Assembly (NCBI GenBank): GCA_964604875.1
Contig: CAZSAC010000001.1
Coordinates: 1-64,000 of the forward strand
Length of the DNA: 64,000 nt
Origin: JAVVSR01 sp964604875
GTDB taxonomy: Bacteria; Bacillota; Clostridia; Christensenellales; CAG-917
Reading direction: 5' to 3'
Shown here: positions 49,356 through 58,037 of the stretch, piece after piece
Layout of the letters: the number at the start of each line of letters is the position of its first letter
Position numbering within the stretch: position 1 is the first letter of the stretch
Translations under genes and position numbers: made by a program
The notes under the pieces: generated by a model
Told to the model about the DNA's origin: nothing
Database searches by the model: none
What the model saw: the letters and a program-made list of their open reading frames with translations, nothing else

Positions 49356-50201
49356 TTAGTTTATAGTTACGCCCCAATAGTTTAGTTTTTTAAGCAATTT
49401 ATCATAAAATCCGTCATTTTTCAGTCTAATAAATTGTGCGTTGTATCCTGCTTTATGGACTCTTACCTCTGCCATTTTTGAAACTTTTGCAACAAAGTTT
49501 CCGTCGATTATCAAGTCCGCATCCATATAAAGCTGTGGCGCAGAAACAGAAATTTCGTGACTGTCCGCCATAACAATCGGTCGGCTGTGCAGTGAGTGAG
49601 CGCAAATTGTATTTACAATAAACGCTTTGATATCCGGCCCTAAAATCGGGCCTCCACAAGACAGCGAATAAGCCGTTGAACCTGTAGGAGTGCTTACAAT
49701 TAAACCGTCGGCAAGATATTTATCCAACAGTTTATTGTCATATTCAACCTTTATTTGAATTGGACGGGTATTGCTTCCTTTTGAAAGAACCACATCGTTA
49801 AGCGCATAGTATTTATCATTTTTGTAGGTTGCCTCAAGCAAGGTACGCTCTTCAATAAAAAAGCCTCCGCCTATTACTTCAGAAATGGACTTTTCAATTT
49901 CCTGAGGGTCTATTTCTGTTAAAAAACCCACGGTGCCGGTGTTTATAGACAAAATAGGAATACTGAGTTGACCAACGCCTTTAACAGCGTTTAAAACGGT
50001 ACCGTCGCCTCCAAGCACAACCAACACGTCTGCTTTTTCAACACAATTTTCCAGTGGATAAACATCCTCTGAACCAAATTTTGTTTTACTGTTAGAAGAA
50101 AGAATATATGAGATTTTTTTATCAATAAGACAATTTATTACACGCTTGGTTGCGTCCATATCAAAATCTTTTTCAAAATTTGCATATACAATAAATAGCA
50201 T
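49356..50201 (-). CDS. nadK: NAD kinase
   Basis: 281 residues. GGDGTVLNAV motif (about 63-72), NTGTVGFLTEID (about 88-99), NDVVLSKG, and PTGSTAYSLSCGGPIL (about 175-190), all NAD(P)-kinase hallmarks. Phosphorylates NAD to NADP. ATG without a strong ribosome site. Confidence 0.95.
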   Translation of the reverse strand: MLFIVYANFEKDFDMDATKRVINCLIDKKISYILSSNSKTKFGSEDVYPLENCVEKADVLVVLGGDGTVLNAVKGVGQLSIPILSINTGTVGFLTEIDPQEIEKSISEVIGGGFFIEERTLLEATYKNDKYYALNDVVLSKGSNTRPIQIKVEYDNKLLDKYLADGLIVSTPTGSTAYSLSCGGPILGPDIKAFIVNTICAHSLHSRPIVMADSHEISVSAPQLYMDADLIIDGNFVAKVSKMAEVRVHKAGYNAQFIRLKNDGFYDKLLKKLNYWGVTIN

Positions 50202-50282
50202 AAATTACCCCAAATATTCGTGAATTATTTATATTATAAATCAATCTTTGACTAAAGTAAATTAATTTATCTCTATTCTATA

Positions 50283-51056
50283 TTATTTCAATGCTAAAAA
50301 ATCTGAATACTTTAATCTGTTGATAGTATTATTTGTTTTTTCAAAAGCAAGCTTTACTGTGTACTCTATATTTTTATTTTTAAAATTTATTGGAACTGCG
50401 CATATGTTTTCCATATATAGTCCGATTGAATTTGCATATTCCAAAACTTTGTTTATAACTTCCAGTCTTTCTTTTTTATCAACAACGACACCGCTTTTAC
50501 CCGCGCGATGACCCAGTTCAAATTGAGGTTTAATCAAAGCGATTATACAGCCGTCTGGTTTCAACATAATACTTGCTGGCTTTAGTATATACTTTATCGA
50601 AATAAAACTAACGTCTATAGTAATTATGTCGGCATATTCGCCAATATCCTCAAAAACAAGCTCTCTTGCATTAAGTCTGTCCCGAATAACCACTCGACTG
50701 TCACGCTTAAGTTTATCAGAAAAAGCGCACTCTGCCACGTCAACGGCAAAAACTTTTTTTGCGCCAAATTTTAAAAGACAATCGGTAAACCCCCCGTTTG
50801 ACGCGCCTATATCAATGGCAGTTTTATTTACAACGTCAAGTCTGAATACGTTGAAAGCTTTTTCAAGTTTATCCCCGCCCAAGCTCTCAAATTCTGCCGA
50901 CGTATCAATTTCTATAACAGTATCGTCATCGACCTCGGCAGATGGCTTGTCCGCAACAACTCCACCGATTTTAACCTTACCTTTTTTAATAAGGTTTAAG
51001 GCAAAGGTACGAGATTTGAGTTTATATTTTTCGAGAATATATAAATCAAGTCTCAT
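50283..51056 (-). CDS. tlyA: TlyA family 2'-O-ribose methyltransferase
   Basis: 257 residues. N-terminal S4 RNA-binding domain (MRLDLYILEKYKLKSRTFALNLIKKGKVKIGG, 1-32) and FtsJ-type Rossmann methyltransferase with the SAM motif AIDIGASNGGFTDCLL (about 79-94), VAVDV-type Asp and IITIDVSFIS. Predicted to methylate rRNA cytidines; often misnamed haemolysin. Overlaps the dxs end by 11 bases. Confidence 0.93.
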   Translation of the reverse strand: MRLDLYILEKYKLKSRTFALNLIKKGKVKIGGVVADKPSAEVDDDTVIEIDTSAEFESLGGDKLEKAFNVFRLDVVNKTAIDIGASNGGFTDCLLKFGAKKVFAVDVAECAFSDKLKRDSRVVIRDRLNARELVFEDIGEYADIITIDVSFISIKYILKPASIMLKPDGCIIALIKPQFELGHRAGKSGVVVDKKERLEVINKVLEYANSIGLYMENICAVPINFKNKNIEYTVKLAFEKTNNTINRLKYSDFLALK

Positions 51057-52743
51057 TGAAAAAACTCACGGCTTTTTGCGTCAAATTTTCCAAACCAAAC
51101 CCAAACTTTTGATACGCTTCAGAATCTGTCATATTTGCAATAGGCACATTTTCAAAAGCCATAGGCAAAATGAAATTTCCGTTATAGCCTTTTTGATTAT
51201 AATGTTCTAAAATAGCGTCCGACAAACCGCCGCACAAAATATTGTCTTCAAGCACCATAATTTTTTTATCGCTGATTTCTTTAAGCATCAATTCGTCAAT
51301 CGGGTGCGCAAATTTTGCGTCGATTATATCAACATTTATGCCCTTAATTGCCAAATTATTGCGCAGTTTATGAGCAATATTACACATTTTTGCGCCAATA
51401 TACAATATAACTTTGTCAGAATTATTATAAACGTCGTAAGACCATTTGCCCAACTCTATCGGCGCTGATTCGCCCAATTCAAGACTGTCACAACAGCCTT
51501 TACCATATCGAATAGCAAGCGGAAGGTTACATTTTTGAGACCATTTAACCATTTTCTCCATTTCATCAAGGTCGCGCGGGGACGCTATATTCATCCCTGC
51601 TGTTCGCAAATAGCTGATGTTAATTAATCCTTGATGAGTTTCACCGTCGCCTGATACAACTCCGCTGTGATCAATACACAAAGTTACGGGCAGTTTTTGT
51701 ATCATTATATCGTGAAGAATTTGGTCAAATCCTCTTTGCAAAAACGTACTGTAAACTGCAAGATATGGTTTAAAACCCTCTTTTGCCAAAGCTGCGCACA
51801 TTGTAACTGCGTGCTCTTCGGCTATACCTGTATCAATAAACCTGTTAGGATATTTTTCTGCAAAAGCAGTCAGCCCAACGCCCTCTTTCATCGCTGCGGT
51901 AACTGCAACAATTTTGTCGTCTTTTTCTGCCAACTTGCACAAAACCGCCGATAGCCTTTCGCCAAAGCTTTCGCTAGCGGGTTTGGAAACGCCGTATGAA
52001 TGGCACTTCTCTATGGATTTGCCATTTTCGAAAAAGCCCTTGCCCTTGATTGTGTTTACGTGTACCACAACGCTTTTATCAGAGGCCTTGGCTTTGCGTA
52101 AAGCAGATATTAAATCTTCTAAATTATGCCCGTCGATTTGACCTATGTAATCAAAATCAAACAAATTAAAATATTCTTTTGCCGATTCAAATTTATTGAA
52201 AATCTTTGACAGCATCCCAACGGTTGGAGAAATTGCCATTTTATTGTCGTTTAAAATTATAATTTGTTTTCCCTTTTCCAAAGGACTGACGTTTAAAGCC
52301 TCAAATGACATTCCGTTTGAAATAGAACCGTCACCGATTAAAGAGATAATTTCAAAATCCTCTTTTTTTAAGGCTCTGGCGCGTAAAACTCCGCACGCAA
52401 CAGATAAAGCCGTTCCACTATGTCCGGCGTCGAAGTAATCAAATTCGCTTTCGCTGGTTTTGGGAAAACCGCTTAAACCGCCTAGTGTACGAATTGTATT
52501 AAAGCCTTCTCTGGTCAATAGTTTATGCGTATAGCATTGATGTCCGACATCAAAAATAAGCTTATCTTTTGGAAAATCAAATACATAATGAAGCGCAATC
52601 GTAAGCTCAACTACGCCCAAATTTGACGCTAAATGCCCGCCGTTTGTGGTTATGACCTTAATAATTTCTTCTCTAATTTCGTCAGCAAGCCGATTTAACG
52701 ATTTTATATCCAGCTTTTTTATATCACTTCTTTTTTCGAGCAC
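51046..52743 (-). CDS. dxs: 1-deoxy-D-xylulose-5-phosphate synthase
   Basis: 565 residues, shorter than the common 620-640 but complete. Thiamine-diphosphate motif GDGSISNGMSFEALN (about 138-152), N-terminal HLASNLGVVELTIALH, FDVGHQCYTHK, and transketolase pyrimidine domain with IDTGIAEEHAVTMCAALA and DHSGVVSGDGETHQG. First committed step of the MEP isoprenoid pathway. Start is GTG with GGAG upstream. Overlaps oapA by 20 bases, which ties it to the OLE locus. Confidence 0.96.
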   Translation of the reverse strand: MLEKRSDIKKLDIKSLNRLADEIREEIIKVITTNGGHLASNLGVVELTIALHYVFDFPKDKLIFDVGHQCYTHKLLTREGFNTIRTLGGLSGFPKTSESEFDYFDAGHSGTALSVACGVLRARALKKEDFEIISLIGDGSISNGMSFEALNVSPLEKGKQIIILNDNKMAISPTVGMLSKIFNKFESAKEYFNLFDFDYIGQIDGHNLEDLISALRKAKASDKSVVVHVNTIKGKGFFENGKSIEKCHSYGVSKPASESFGERLSAVLCKLAEKDDKIVAVTAAMKEGVGLTAFAEKYPNRFIDTGIAEEHAVTMCAALAKEGFKPYLAVYSTFLQRGFDQILHDIMIQKLPVTLCIDHSGVVSGDGETHQGLINISYLRTAGMNIASPRDLDEMEKMVKWSQKCNLPLAIRYGKGCCDSLELGESAPIELGKWSYDVYNNSDKVILYIGAKMCNIAHKLRNNLAIKGINVDIIDAKFAHPIDELMLKEISDKKIMVLEDNILCGGLSDAILEHYNQKGYNGNFILPMAFENVPIANMTDSEAYQKFGFGLENLTQKAVSFFNET

Positions 52744-53410
52744 TTTTACTCTCCTTCGTAAAAAACGAAATAAATTTTGCGGTTACCATAACAAATTCCT
52801 TCGATTGCTTAATAGCGTACGCCTTAACAAACGCTTTGCCTCCGACAATCGCCGCAGAAACCACGCTGCTTATGGCAATCGTGACGATTTGTTCAATCAA
52901 GGTTGACGCGTCAAGCAAAACTTTTCCTGCAATAACAACCGTACACGCGCCTGCCAAAATACCAAAAATGTCACCGATAACGTCGTTACAAATATTTGAT
53001 ACCTTGTCTGCATTTTTGACAAGCTTAATGGCAATTTTACTTCCGGGAACTTTTCTGCTTGCCATAGCCGTTAAGGGGCCTAGTTCACAAGCAGCGACCG
53101 CCACGCCGATTCCGTCAAACAATATACTTCCGATAATTAAAAACAACAGCAACAAAATAACTATTAATACATTATTCGCAGTTGCCGTCATTTGCGCCAC
53201 AAAACTGAAAAATGCCGACAAAAAAAACGTAATAACTGTAGCTTTTATCGCCCAATGCGACTTAGCCCCGTTATTTTTGAATTTTTTATCGGATTTGTTT
53301 CGCGTTTTTTTGACAGGTGTAGCTTCGGATTTTGATTCGTTTAAAGGTAACGCCTGTCCTTCATTTAACGGCACTTCGAGATTGTCGTCGAAATTGTCGT
53401 TGTTATCCAT
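52724..53410 (-). CDS. oapA: OLE-associated membrane protein (OapA-like)
   Basis: 228 residues from the ATG at 53410 (MDNNDNFDDNLEV), preceded by GAGGAA; an upstream in-frame start at 53494 would lie inside the RNA gene. A hydrophilic acidic then Lys/Asn-rich N-terminal segment (about 1-52), four membrane helices (about 54-74, 80-105, 150-170, 175-197), and a Lys-rich C-terminal end (ARKKK). The loop between helices 2 and 3 (ACELGPLTAMASRKVPGSKIAIKLVKNADKVSNICNDVIGDIFG) recalls DUF21/CNNM transporters. OapA is the four-TM partner that binds OLE RNA. Identity rests on topology and gene order. Confidence 0.75.
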   Translation of the reverse strand: MDNNDNFDDNLEVPLNEGQALPLNESKSEATPVKKTRNKSDKKFKNNGAKSHWAIKATVITFFLSAFFSFVAQMTATANNVLIVILLLLFLIIGSILFDGIGVAVAACELGPLTAMASRKVPGSKIAIKLVKNADKVSNICNDVIGDIFGILAGACTVVIAGKVLLDASTLIEQIVTIAISSVVSAAIVGGKAFVKAYAIKQSKEFVMVTAKFISFFTKESKSARKKK

Positions 53411-53429
53411 ATATTCCTCTTTTTTAAAA

Positions 53430-54015
53430 AAATTAATGGTGGTAACATTTTGAGTAAACCTTGCGCCTTTAGGTCTAGTTGACTTTCTCTCCACAAAAAC
53501 TCTTCGTCGCCGATAGAGAAGTTTCCTATTATATTGCAGACTACGGAGTTGCCGTCCGCAGGACTAGATTGCCACTTAGAGCACACTATAATCCCCAAAA
53601 TATTTCCAATGGAACAGCCTAGAAGATTTCCTTTACAGTCCAAGAGCACACTTAGCTTCTTTTGCAAGCTGAGTTTCATCGGGCAATCGGCAAAAGCACA
53701 TTGGCCAACATACAATGCCGTGTTCCCAAATTCACACCGATCACTCAAAGCAGGCTACTCTGCACACAGCTTTTTGCCGCATTACAGGTTTTCACTAACC
53801 AGTAGAAGATTTGACGTCTACCGAATTAGGCCTCCACGATAATTGGGTCGCAGGTCGCATGCCATTGCGACTCGCCCAAAAATCTTAACTCCCAGCAACA
53901 GCCCTTGTTTGGGCAACAAAGGCCACCACCAGAAACTTCATCGATATGCCCTTTAACGGTATTTTAACCCCGTCTTGGGTGTGGCTGGACTGACTAGGAT
54001 ACTGCACCACCATTT
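53430..54015 (-). ncRNA. ole: OLE RNA (ornate, large, extremophilic)
   Basis: About 586 nt of non-coding, strongly structured sequence between ispA and the four-TM oapA-like gene, the hallmark OLE location. The two ends pair: AATGGTGGT near the 5' end (54014-54006) with ACCACCATT at the 3' end (53443-53435). Internal helices include GTCGCA/TGCGAC (53854-53859 with 53866-53871) nested in TTGGG/CCCAA (53843-53847 with 53874-53878), and an AAGCT-type hairpin near 53667-53690. It has its own promoter and no credible open frame. Not RNase P, tmRNA or 6S by sequence. OLE forms membrane complexes with OapA and aids stress tolerance in other species. Confidence 0.85.
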
Positions 54016-54021
54016 TTTTGT

Positions 54022-54050
54022 ATTATAACACAATCAAATATAAATTACAA
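54022..54050 (-). promoter_or_regulatory. Promoter of OLE RNA
   Basis: On the minus strand, TTGTAA (54045-54050), 17-base spacer, TATAAT (54022-54027). Predicted start near 54015, exactly at the 5' side of the terminal helix. Confidence 0.78.
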
Positions 54051-54072
54051 CATATTATATATTTATACACTG

Positions 54073-54885
54073 CTAAAGTTTAATATACTTTCCAAAAAAG
54101 CCTAATAATTCAAGCAAAAGTTGAGGATTTTTAAATTTATCGGCAAGATTTTTTGCAGATTTTACCAAACTATCCAACTCATTAATGGCAAAATCACGTC
54201 CGTACAATTTTGCATAGTTTAACTCTTCTTCAAAAATGATGCCTTGGTCGAAGTCGTCTAAATCGTCGGCAATTTGAAAAGCTAAACCAAATCTGTGCGA
54301 AAATTCCACCAGCGTGTCTAATATTTCCTTGTCATCTGTAAACAACGTTGCGCCTGCAAGCAATGCGCCTTCAAAAAGCTTACCCGTTTTGTAAAGAAAG
54401 ATTTTTTCCAACTGATTACAGTGCGATAAATCCAAAAATTGTCCATAAACCATACCGTTTATGCCCGATGATTTTGCCAAAATTGACGACGCATTAATTG
54501 CCCGCTCATCTTTGGCATTTTGAAACAAAATTTCAAAAGCAGAGTTTAACAGCGCGTCTCCGACCAATAAAGCCAGCCATTCGCCGTATTTTTTATGGAC
54601 AGTAAGCTCGCCCCGTCTTAAATCGTCGTTGTCCATACAGGGTAAATCATCGTGAACCAAAGAATAATTATGGATAAGCTCAATGGCAATCGCATATGGC
54701 ATCGCCTTGTCAATATCGCCTCCGACAAGGCTCGCGCCGGTCAACAGCATAATCGGACGCAACCGCTTTCCACCTCTTACAGCATATGCGACAGCCTCGC
54801 CAAGCTCGCCCTTATCAGTATATCCTTTTGCCCAGTTCTGTACGGCAGAATCAACCAAAAGTTTTAGCGATGTTAGATTATTCAT
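54073..54885 (-). CDS. ispA: Polyprenyl diphosphate synthase (farnesyl/geranylgeranyl type)
   Basis: 270 residues from ATG 54885; a TTG three bases upstream is less likely. First Asp-rich motif DDLPCMDNDDLRRG (about 79-92), GDALLNSAFE, and second Asp-rich motif QIADDLDDFDQG (about 200). Allylic prenyl chain elongation; works with dxs downstream. Overlaps xseB by 8 bases. Ends in TAG, followed by the OLE promoter. Confidence 0.94.
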   Translation of the reverse strand: MNNLTSLKLLVDSAVQNWAKGYTDKGELGEAVAYAVRGGKRLRPIMLLTGASLVGGDIDKAMPYAIAIELIHNYSLVHDDLPCMDNDDLRRGELTVHKKYGEWLALLVGDALLNSAFEILFQNAKDERAINASSILAKSSGINGMVYGQFLDLSHCNQLEKIFLYKTGKLFEGALLAGATLFTDDKEILDTLVEFSHRFGLAFQIADDLDDFDQGIIFEEELNYAKLYGRDFAINELDSLVKSAKNLADKFKNPQLLLELLGFFGKYIKL

Positions 54886-55090
54886 CAATTTTAAACTCCT
54901 GCGTTAGCTTGTTCAATTCATCGGTCAGCAGTAAAATTTTGCCCTTACTGTCGCCTAAATATTCAAGACATTTTTTAGAAAGCTCTATCCCTTTATTAAA
55001 AAGCTCCAAGCTTTCGTCTAAGCTGATTTTTTGCGTTTCCAATTTTTTAACAATCGTCTCTAATTCGGAAAAAGTAGTTTCGAAATTCAT
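54878..55090 (-). CDS. xseB: Exodeoxyribonuclease VII small subunit
   Basis: 70 residues; NFETTFSELETIVKKLETQKISLDESLELFNKGIELSKKCLEYL is the standard two-helix XseB. ATGA overlap with the xseA stop. Forms the ssDNA exonuclease with XseA. Confidence 0.95.
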   Translation of the reverse strand: MNFETTFSELETIVKKLETQKISLDESLELFNKGIELSKKCLEYLGDSKGKILLLTDELNKLTQEFKIDE

Positions 55091-56277
55091 AGCTCCTCCT
55101 CAACAATATCCGTAACGTTTGCATATATACTGCCATCCGCGCCCTTTACGGTAATTTTATCGCCAACATTCACGTTTTTTACGCTGGTTACGGGATTGCC
55201 GTTATCATATAAGCAAAAGTAACCGCTTTTCAAAATCCTCACGGGATTCATCTTTTCTAATGCAGTCAACAGTTTTTCAACGGCGAACTCGTTATTTTTT
55301 TGTAAATTATTTATAGAATTTGACATTTTAATATTGCTTTTTTCCAATCTTGACAAGTTTTCATTATATTGTTTGTCAACGGCATTTGCTATATTTGATG
55401 TCAAATATTTTGTTTTTTCCAAATAACCGTTTAAGCAAAGCTGAGACGATACATTTGCCCGCTTTAAAAAATCAAAAACAGAATCCTTGGTTTTATAATA
55501 ATCATACGCCACCAGTTCGCCTGCCGCCGTTGGCGTCGCCGCCCTTGCGTCTGCGGCAAAATCACACAAAGAAAAATCGGTCTCGTGTCCAACCGCCGAA
55601 ATAATCGGCGTTTTCATATTAAATACAGCGCGCACAACATTTTCGTCGTAAAACGGAAGCAAGTCCTCTAAACTACCTCCGCCACGCGCCAGAATAACAC
55701 AGTCAAAATTCATTCTGTCAACGCTTTTGAGCGCCATTGCAATTTCCATTGAAGCATACTCGCCCTGAACCTTGACATCTTTGACATAAATGTCCAATTT
55801 AGGATTTTTTCTTCTGATTGTTTTATAAATATCCCTTATAACCGCACCATTTTTTGATGTTACAACAACAACCTTATCGCAAAACTTCGGTATAGGGATT
55901 TTATTAGAATCATCAAAAACGCCTTCTGCCGCAAGTTTGTTTCTAAGTTCTTCAATCCGCTGATACAACAAACCTATCCCGACAGGCTCGATTTTAGATA
56001 CAACCAAACTCAAGCGTCCGCTAGGCGCGTAAAAGTCGGGCGTACCAATAAGTATAACGCTTTCGCCCTCTTTGGGAATATACGTTTTACGATATTGAAA
56101 ACAACTGCACGCAATAACTCCGCCGCTGTCTTTTAAGTTAAAGTAGGAATGCGCACCACTTATTCTAAGCCCTGACACCTCGCCCAAAATTGCAATGTTA
56201 TGAAGCATTTCTTCTGCCACAAAAATGTCCTTAATATACTTGCAAAGTTCGGTTACGGTGATATATTTTCTTTCCAT
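55087..56277 (-). CDS. xseA: Exodeoxyribonuclease VII large subunit
   Basis: 396 residues. N-terminal OB fold (LGEVSGLRISGAHSYFNLKDSGGVIAC...), catalytic core with VVTSKNGAVIRDI, ILARGGGSLEDLLPF (about 197-211), ISAVGHETDFSLCDFAADARAATPTAAGEL (about 228-257), and a helical C-terminal stalk. Complete set of motifs. Confidence 0.96.
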   Translation of the reverse strand: MERKYITVTELCKYIKDIFVAEEMLHNIAILGEVSGLRISGAHSYFNLKDSGGVIACSCFQYRKTYIPKEGESVILIGTPDFYAPSGRLSLVVSKIEPVGIGLLYQRIEELRNKLAAEGVFDDSNKIPIPKFCDKVVVVTSKNGAVIRDIYKTIRRKNPKLDIYVKDVKVQGEYASMEIAMALKSVDRMNFDCVILARGGGSLEDLLPFYDENVVRAVFNMKTPIISAVGHETDFSLCDFAADARAATPTAAGELVAYDYYKTKDSVFDFLKRANVSSQLCLNGYLEKTKYLTSNIANAVDKQYNENLSRLEKSNIKMSNSINNLQKNNEFAVEKLLTALEKMNPVRILKSGYFCLYDNGNPVTSVKNVNVGDKITVKGADGSIYANVTDIVEEEL

Positions 56278-56301
56278 ATTCGCCTTATTAAAAATTGCCG
56301 A

Positions 56302-57141
56302 CTAACCGCGACGCGCGCTTTTAATCGTATTTTTCATAAGCATAGTAATCGTCATTGGACCAACTCCGCCGGGAACCGGGGTGATAAAACTGCATTTATC
56401 TTTTACCGCCTCAAAATCTACGTCTCCGCATAGTTTGCCGTTTTCATCGCGGTTCATACCAACGTCGATAACCACCGCGCCGTCTTTTACATATTCCGCC
56501 GTAACAAACTTAGCTCTGCCAATAGCGGCAACCAAAATGTCCGCTTTGGCGCAAATTTCTGGCAAATTTTGTGTTTTACTGTGACAAATTGTAACAGTCG
56601 CATTTTCCTGTAAAAGCAAATTGAACATCGGTTTTCCAACAATATTGCTTCTTCCGATAACCACGGCATTCTTCCCGGAGATGCTTGTCCCCGTGGATTT
56701 AATAAGTTCAATAACGCCTTGAGGAGTACACGATACCATATCAAGAGTACCCAAACTAAGCAACCCCACTTGCTCTGCGCAAAAACCGTCAACGTCTTTT
56801 TTTGGCAGAATATGCGCAAGTATTTTCTTTTCGTCTAAATGCTTTGGCAACGGCAACTGACATAAAATACCGTGAACGTCATCACGGACGTTGAGCTCGG
56901 ATACCGTATCCATAAGCGTTTGTTCATCAATATCGGCGGGAAAACGATAGGAGAAACTTTCAATACCCAGCTCTGCGCAGGCGTTTATTTTGTTTCTGAC
57001 ATAGACTTGGCTTGCGGAATCATCGCCAACTAAAATAACCGCCAAGCCCACACTCTTGCCTTGCGCTTTTAATGCGTCCACTTCCAGCTTAAGTTCTTCC
57101 CTAATTTTTTTGGATAAAGCTTTTCCGTCAATTATGTTCAT
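56302..57141 (-). CDS. folD: Bifunctional methylenetetrahydrofolate dehydrogenase/cyclohydrolase
   Basis: 279 residues from ATG 57141 (MNIIDGKALSKKIREEL), with GGAG 7 bases upstream. An upstream in-frame start at 57234 lies inside nusB and is rejected. Active-site Tyr-Lys region VGDDSASQVYVRNKINACAELGI (about 40-62), QLPLPKH, KDVDGF, and NADP-binding GKNAVVIGRSNIVGKP. C-terminal PVPGGVGPMTITMLM. Ends in TAG. Confidence 0.96.
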   Translation of the reverse strand: MNIIDGKALSKKIREELKLEVDALKAQGKSVGLAVILVGDDSASQVYVRNKINACAELGIESFSYRFPADIDEQTLMDTVSELNVRDDVHGILCQLPLPKHLDEKKILAHILPKKDVDGFCAEQVGLLSLGTLDMVSCTPQGVIELIKSTGTSISGKNAVVIGRSNIVGKPMFNLLLQENATVTICHSKTQNLPEICAKADILVAAIGRAKFVTAEYVKDGAVVIDVGMNRDENGKLCGDVDFEAVKDKCSFITPVPGGVGPMTITMLMKNTIKSARRG

Positions 57142-57553
57142 TTTTTTCTCCGTTAAGTGATTTACAAATGCTTGATAATACGCCGTTAACATACGCGCTG
57201 CTTTTATCGGTGCTATAGCGTTTGGCAAGCTCAACCGCCTCGCTTATCGCAACAGAATGAGGAATATCGTCGGACATAAACGTAAGCTCGTATGTACACA
57301 AAATCAATATTGCCAAGTCGGGCTTATAAACCCTTGATATATCAAATCCGTCGGTATATTTGGCGATAGTAGCTTTCAAATCGTCATAGTTTGCAATTAT
57401 CCCTCTATATACGTCAACCATATAAGAGCGGTCTTCAACCGACAAGGACGAATCCAAAAGTAAAAGTTCCAATGTAGTCTGATTTTCTACACCGTAAAAT
57501 AAAAATTCAAAAGTCAATTTATATACGTTTTCTCTAGCTGTTCTTCTGCTCAT
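57128..57553 (-). CDS. nusB: Transcription antitermination protein NusB
   Basis: 141 residues, all-helical NusB fold: RRTARENVYKLTFEFLFYG (about 3-21), KYTDGFDISRVYKPDLAILILCTYEL (about 65-90), SVAISEAVELAKRYSTDKSSAYVNGVLSSICK (about 100-131). Antitermination of rRNA operons with NusE/S10. ATGA-type overlap with the asp23 gene. Confidence 0.95.
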   Translation of the reverse strand: MSRRTARENVYKLTFEFLFYGVENQTTLELLLLDSSLSVEDRSYMVDVYRGIIANYDDLKATIAKYTDGFDISRVYKPDLAILILCTYELTFMSDDIPHSVAISEAVELAKRYSTDKSSAYVNGVLSSICKSLNGEKNEHN

Positions 57554-57942
57554 AGTTCCCCTTCGTCAATATCATCTGCTTCGTCGTCGAAAATGTGTTC
57601 AATCGGCGGAGGACAAGCCTGTTCCTCAACAATGATGCTGACAACCATAACGTTGATTTGTTCAACCTTATAGCAAGTTTCCTTTTCGACGTCGGCTTTG
57701 ATTTTTTCCTGCACGGCGCAAACGACTTCGGGGATATTATATCCATATAAAACGTTAATAAAAATATCCATTTTCACGTTATTATCGGTGATATAAGCCT
57801 GCGCGTCGGACGCTGCTGACCTGGAAAGCTTTTTACGTTCCGCCGATAAAAGCTTAACACCGTCGACTTCGGCGGCGCTTTTTATCGCAATAGCTGCGAT
57901 AATATTTGAATAAAGGTCGTTATTTGAACTGTTTTTAGCCAT
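57550..57942 (-). CDS. Asp23/Gls24 family protein
   Basis: 130 residues. The Asp23 domain is recognised from IIAAIAIKSAAEVDGVKLL (about 11-29), followed by VKMDIFINVLYGYNIPEVVCAVQEKIKADVEKETCYKVEQINVMVVSI, the typical beta-alpha pattern. The acidic tail has a Pro-Cys stretch (ACPPPIEHIFDDEADD). AmaP-anchored membrane scaffolds in other Bacillota; exact role unknown. First gene of the nusB-folD-xse-ispA run, behind its own promoter and a duplicated 8-mer. Confidence 0.9.
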   Translation of the reverse strand: MAKNSSNNDLYSNIIAAIAIKSAAEVDGVKLLSAERKKLSRSAASDAQAYITDNNVKMDIFINVLYGYNIPEVVCAVQEKIKADVEKETCYKVEQINVMVVSIIVEEQACPPPIEHIFDDEADDIDEGEL

Positions 57943-57963
57943 AACCCCTCCTAAATTTTATAT

Positions 57964-57992
57964 ATTATAGCACAATTTTTTTATATGTTCAA
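57964..57992 (-). promoter_or_regulatory. Promoter of the asp23-nusB-folD operon
   Basis: On the minus strand, TTGAAC (57987-57992), 17-base spacer, TATAAT (57964-57969), about 22 bases before the asp23 ATG. Confidence 0.78.
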
Positions 57993-57997
57993 GAAAC

Positions 57998-58036
57998 TGT
58001 CGCATAGTATTTTTAAAAATATATTTTTTGTCGCAT
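57998..58036 (-). repeat. Direct 8-bp repeat upstream of the asp23 promoter
   Basis: TGTCGCAT on the plus strand occurs at 57998-58005 and 58029-58036, with a 31-base repeat interval (three helical turns). The first copy ends 5 bases from the -35 element. Confidence 0.45.
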
Positions 58037-58037
58037 T

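Noticed and set aside
53365..53842. Open frames of 100-127 residues on both strands between oapA and ispA
   Set aside because: They lie within the OLE RNA, lack ribosome sites, have no family resemblance and their low stop density follows from the higher GC of the RNA gene.
53430..54015. RNase P RNA, tmRNA or 6S RNA as identity for the structured gap
   Set aside because: No GAGGAAAGTCC-type or other RNase P core motifs, no tRNA-like ends or tag frame for tmRNA, and far too long for 6S. Context fits OLE.
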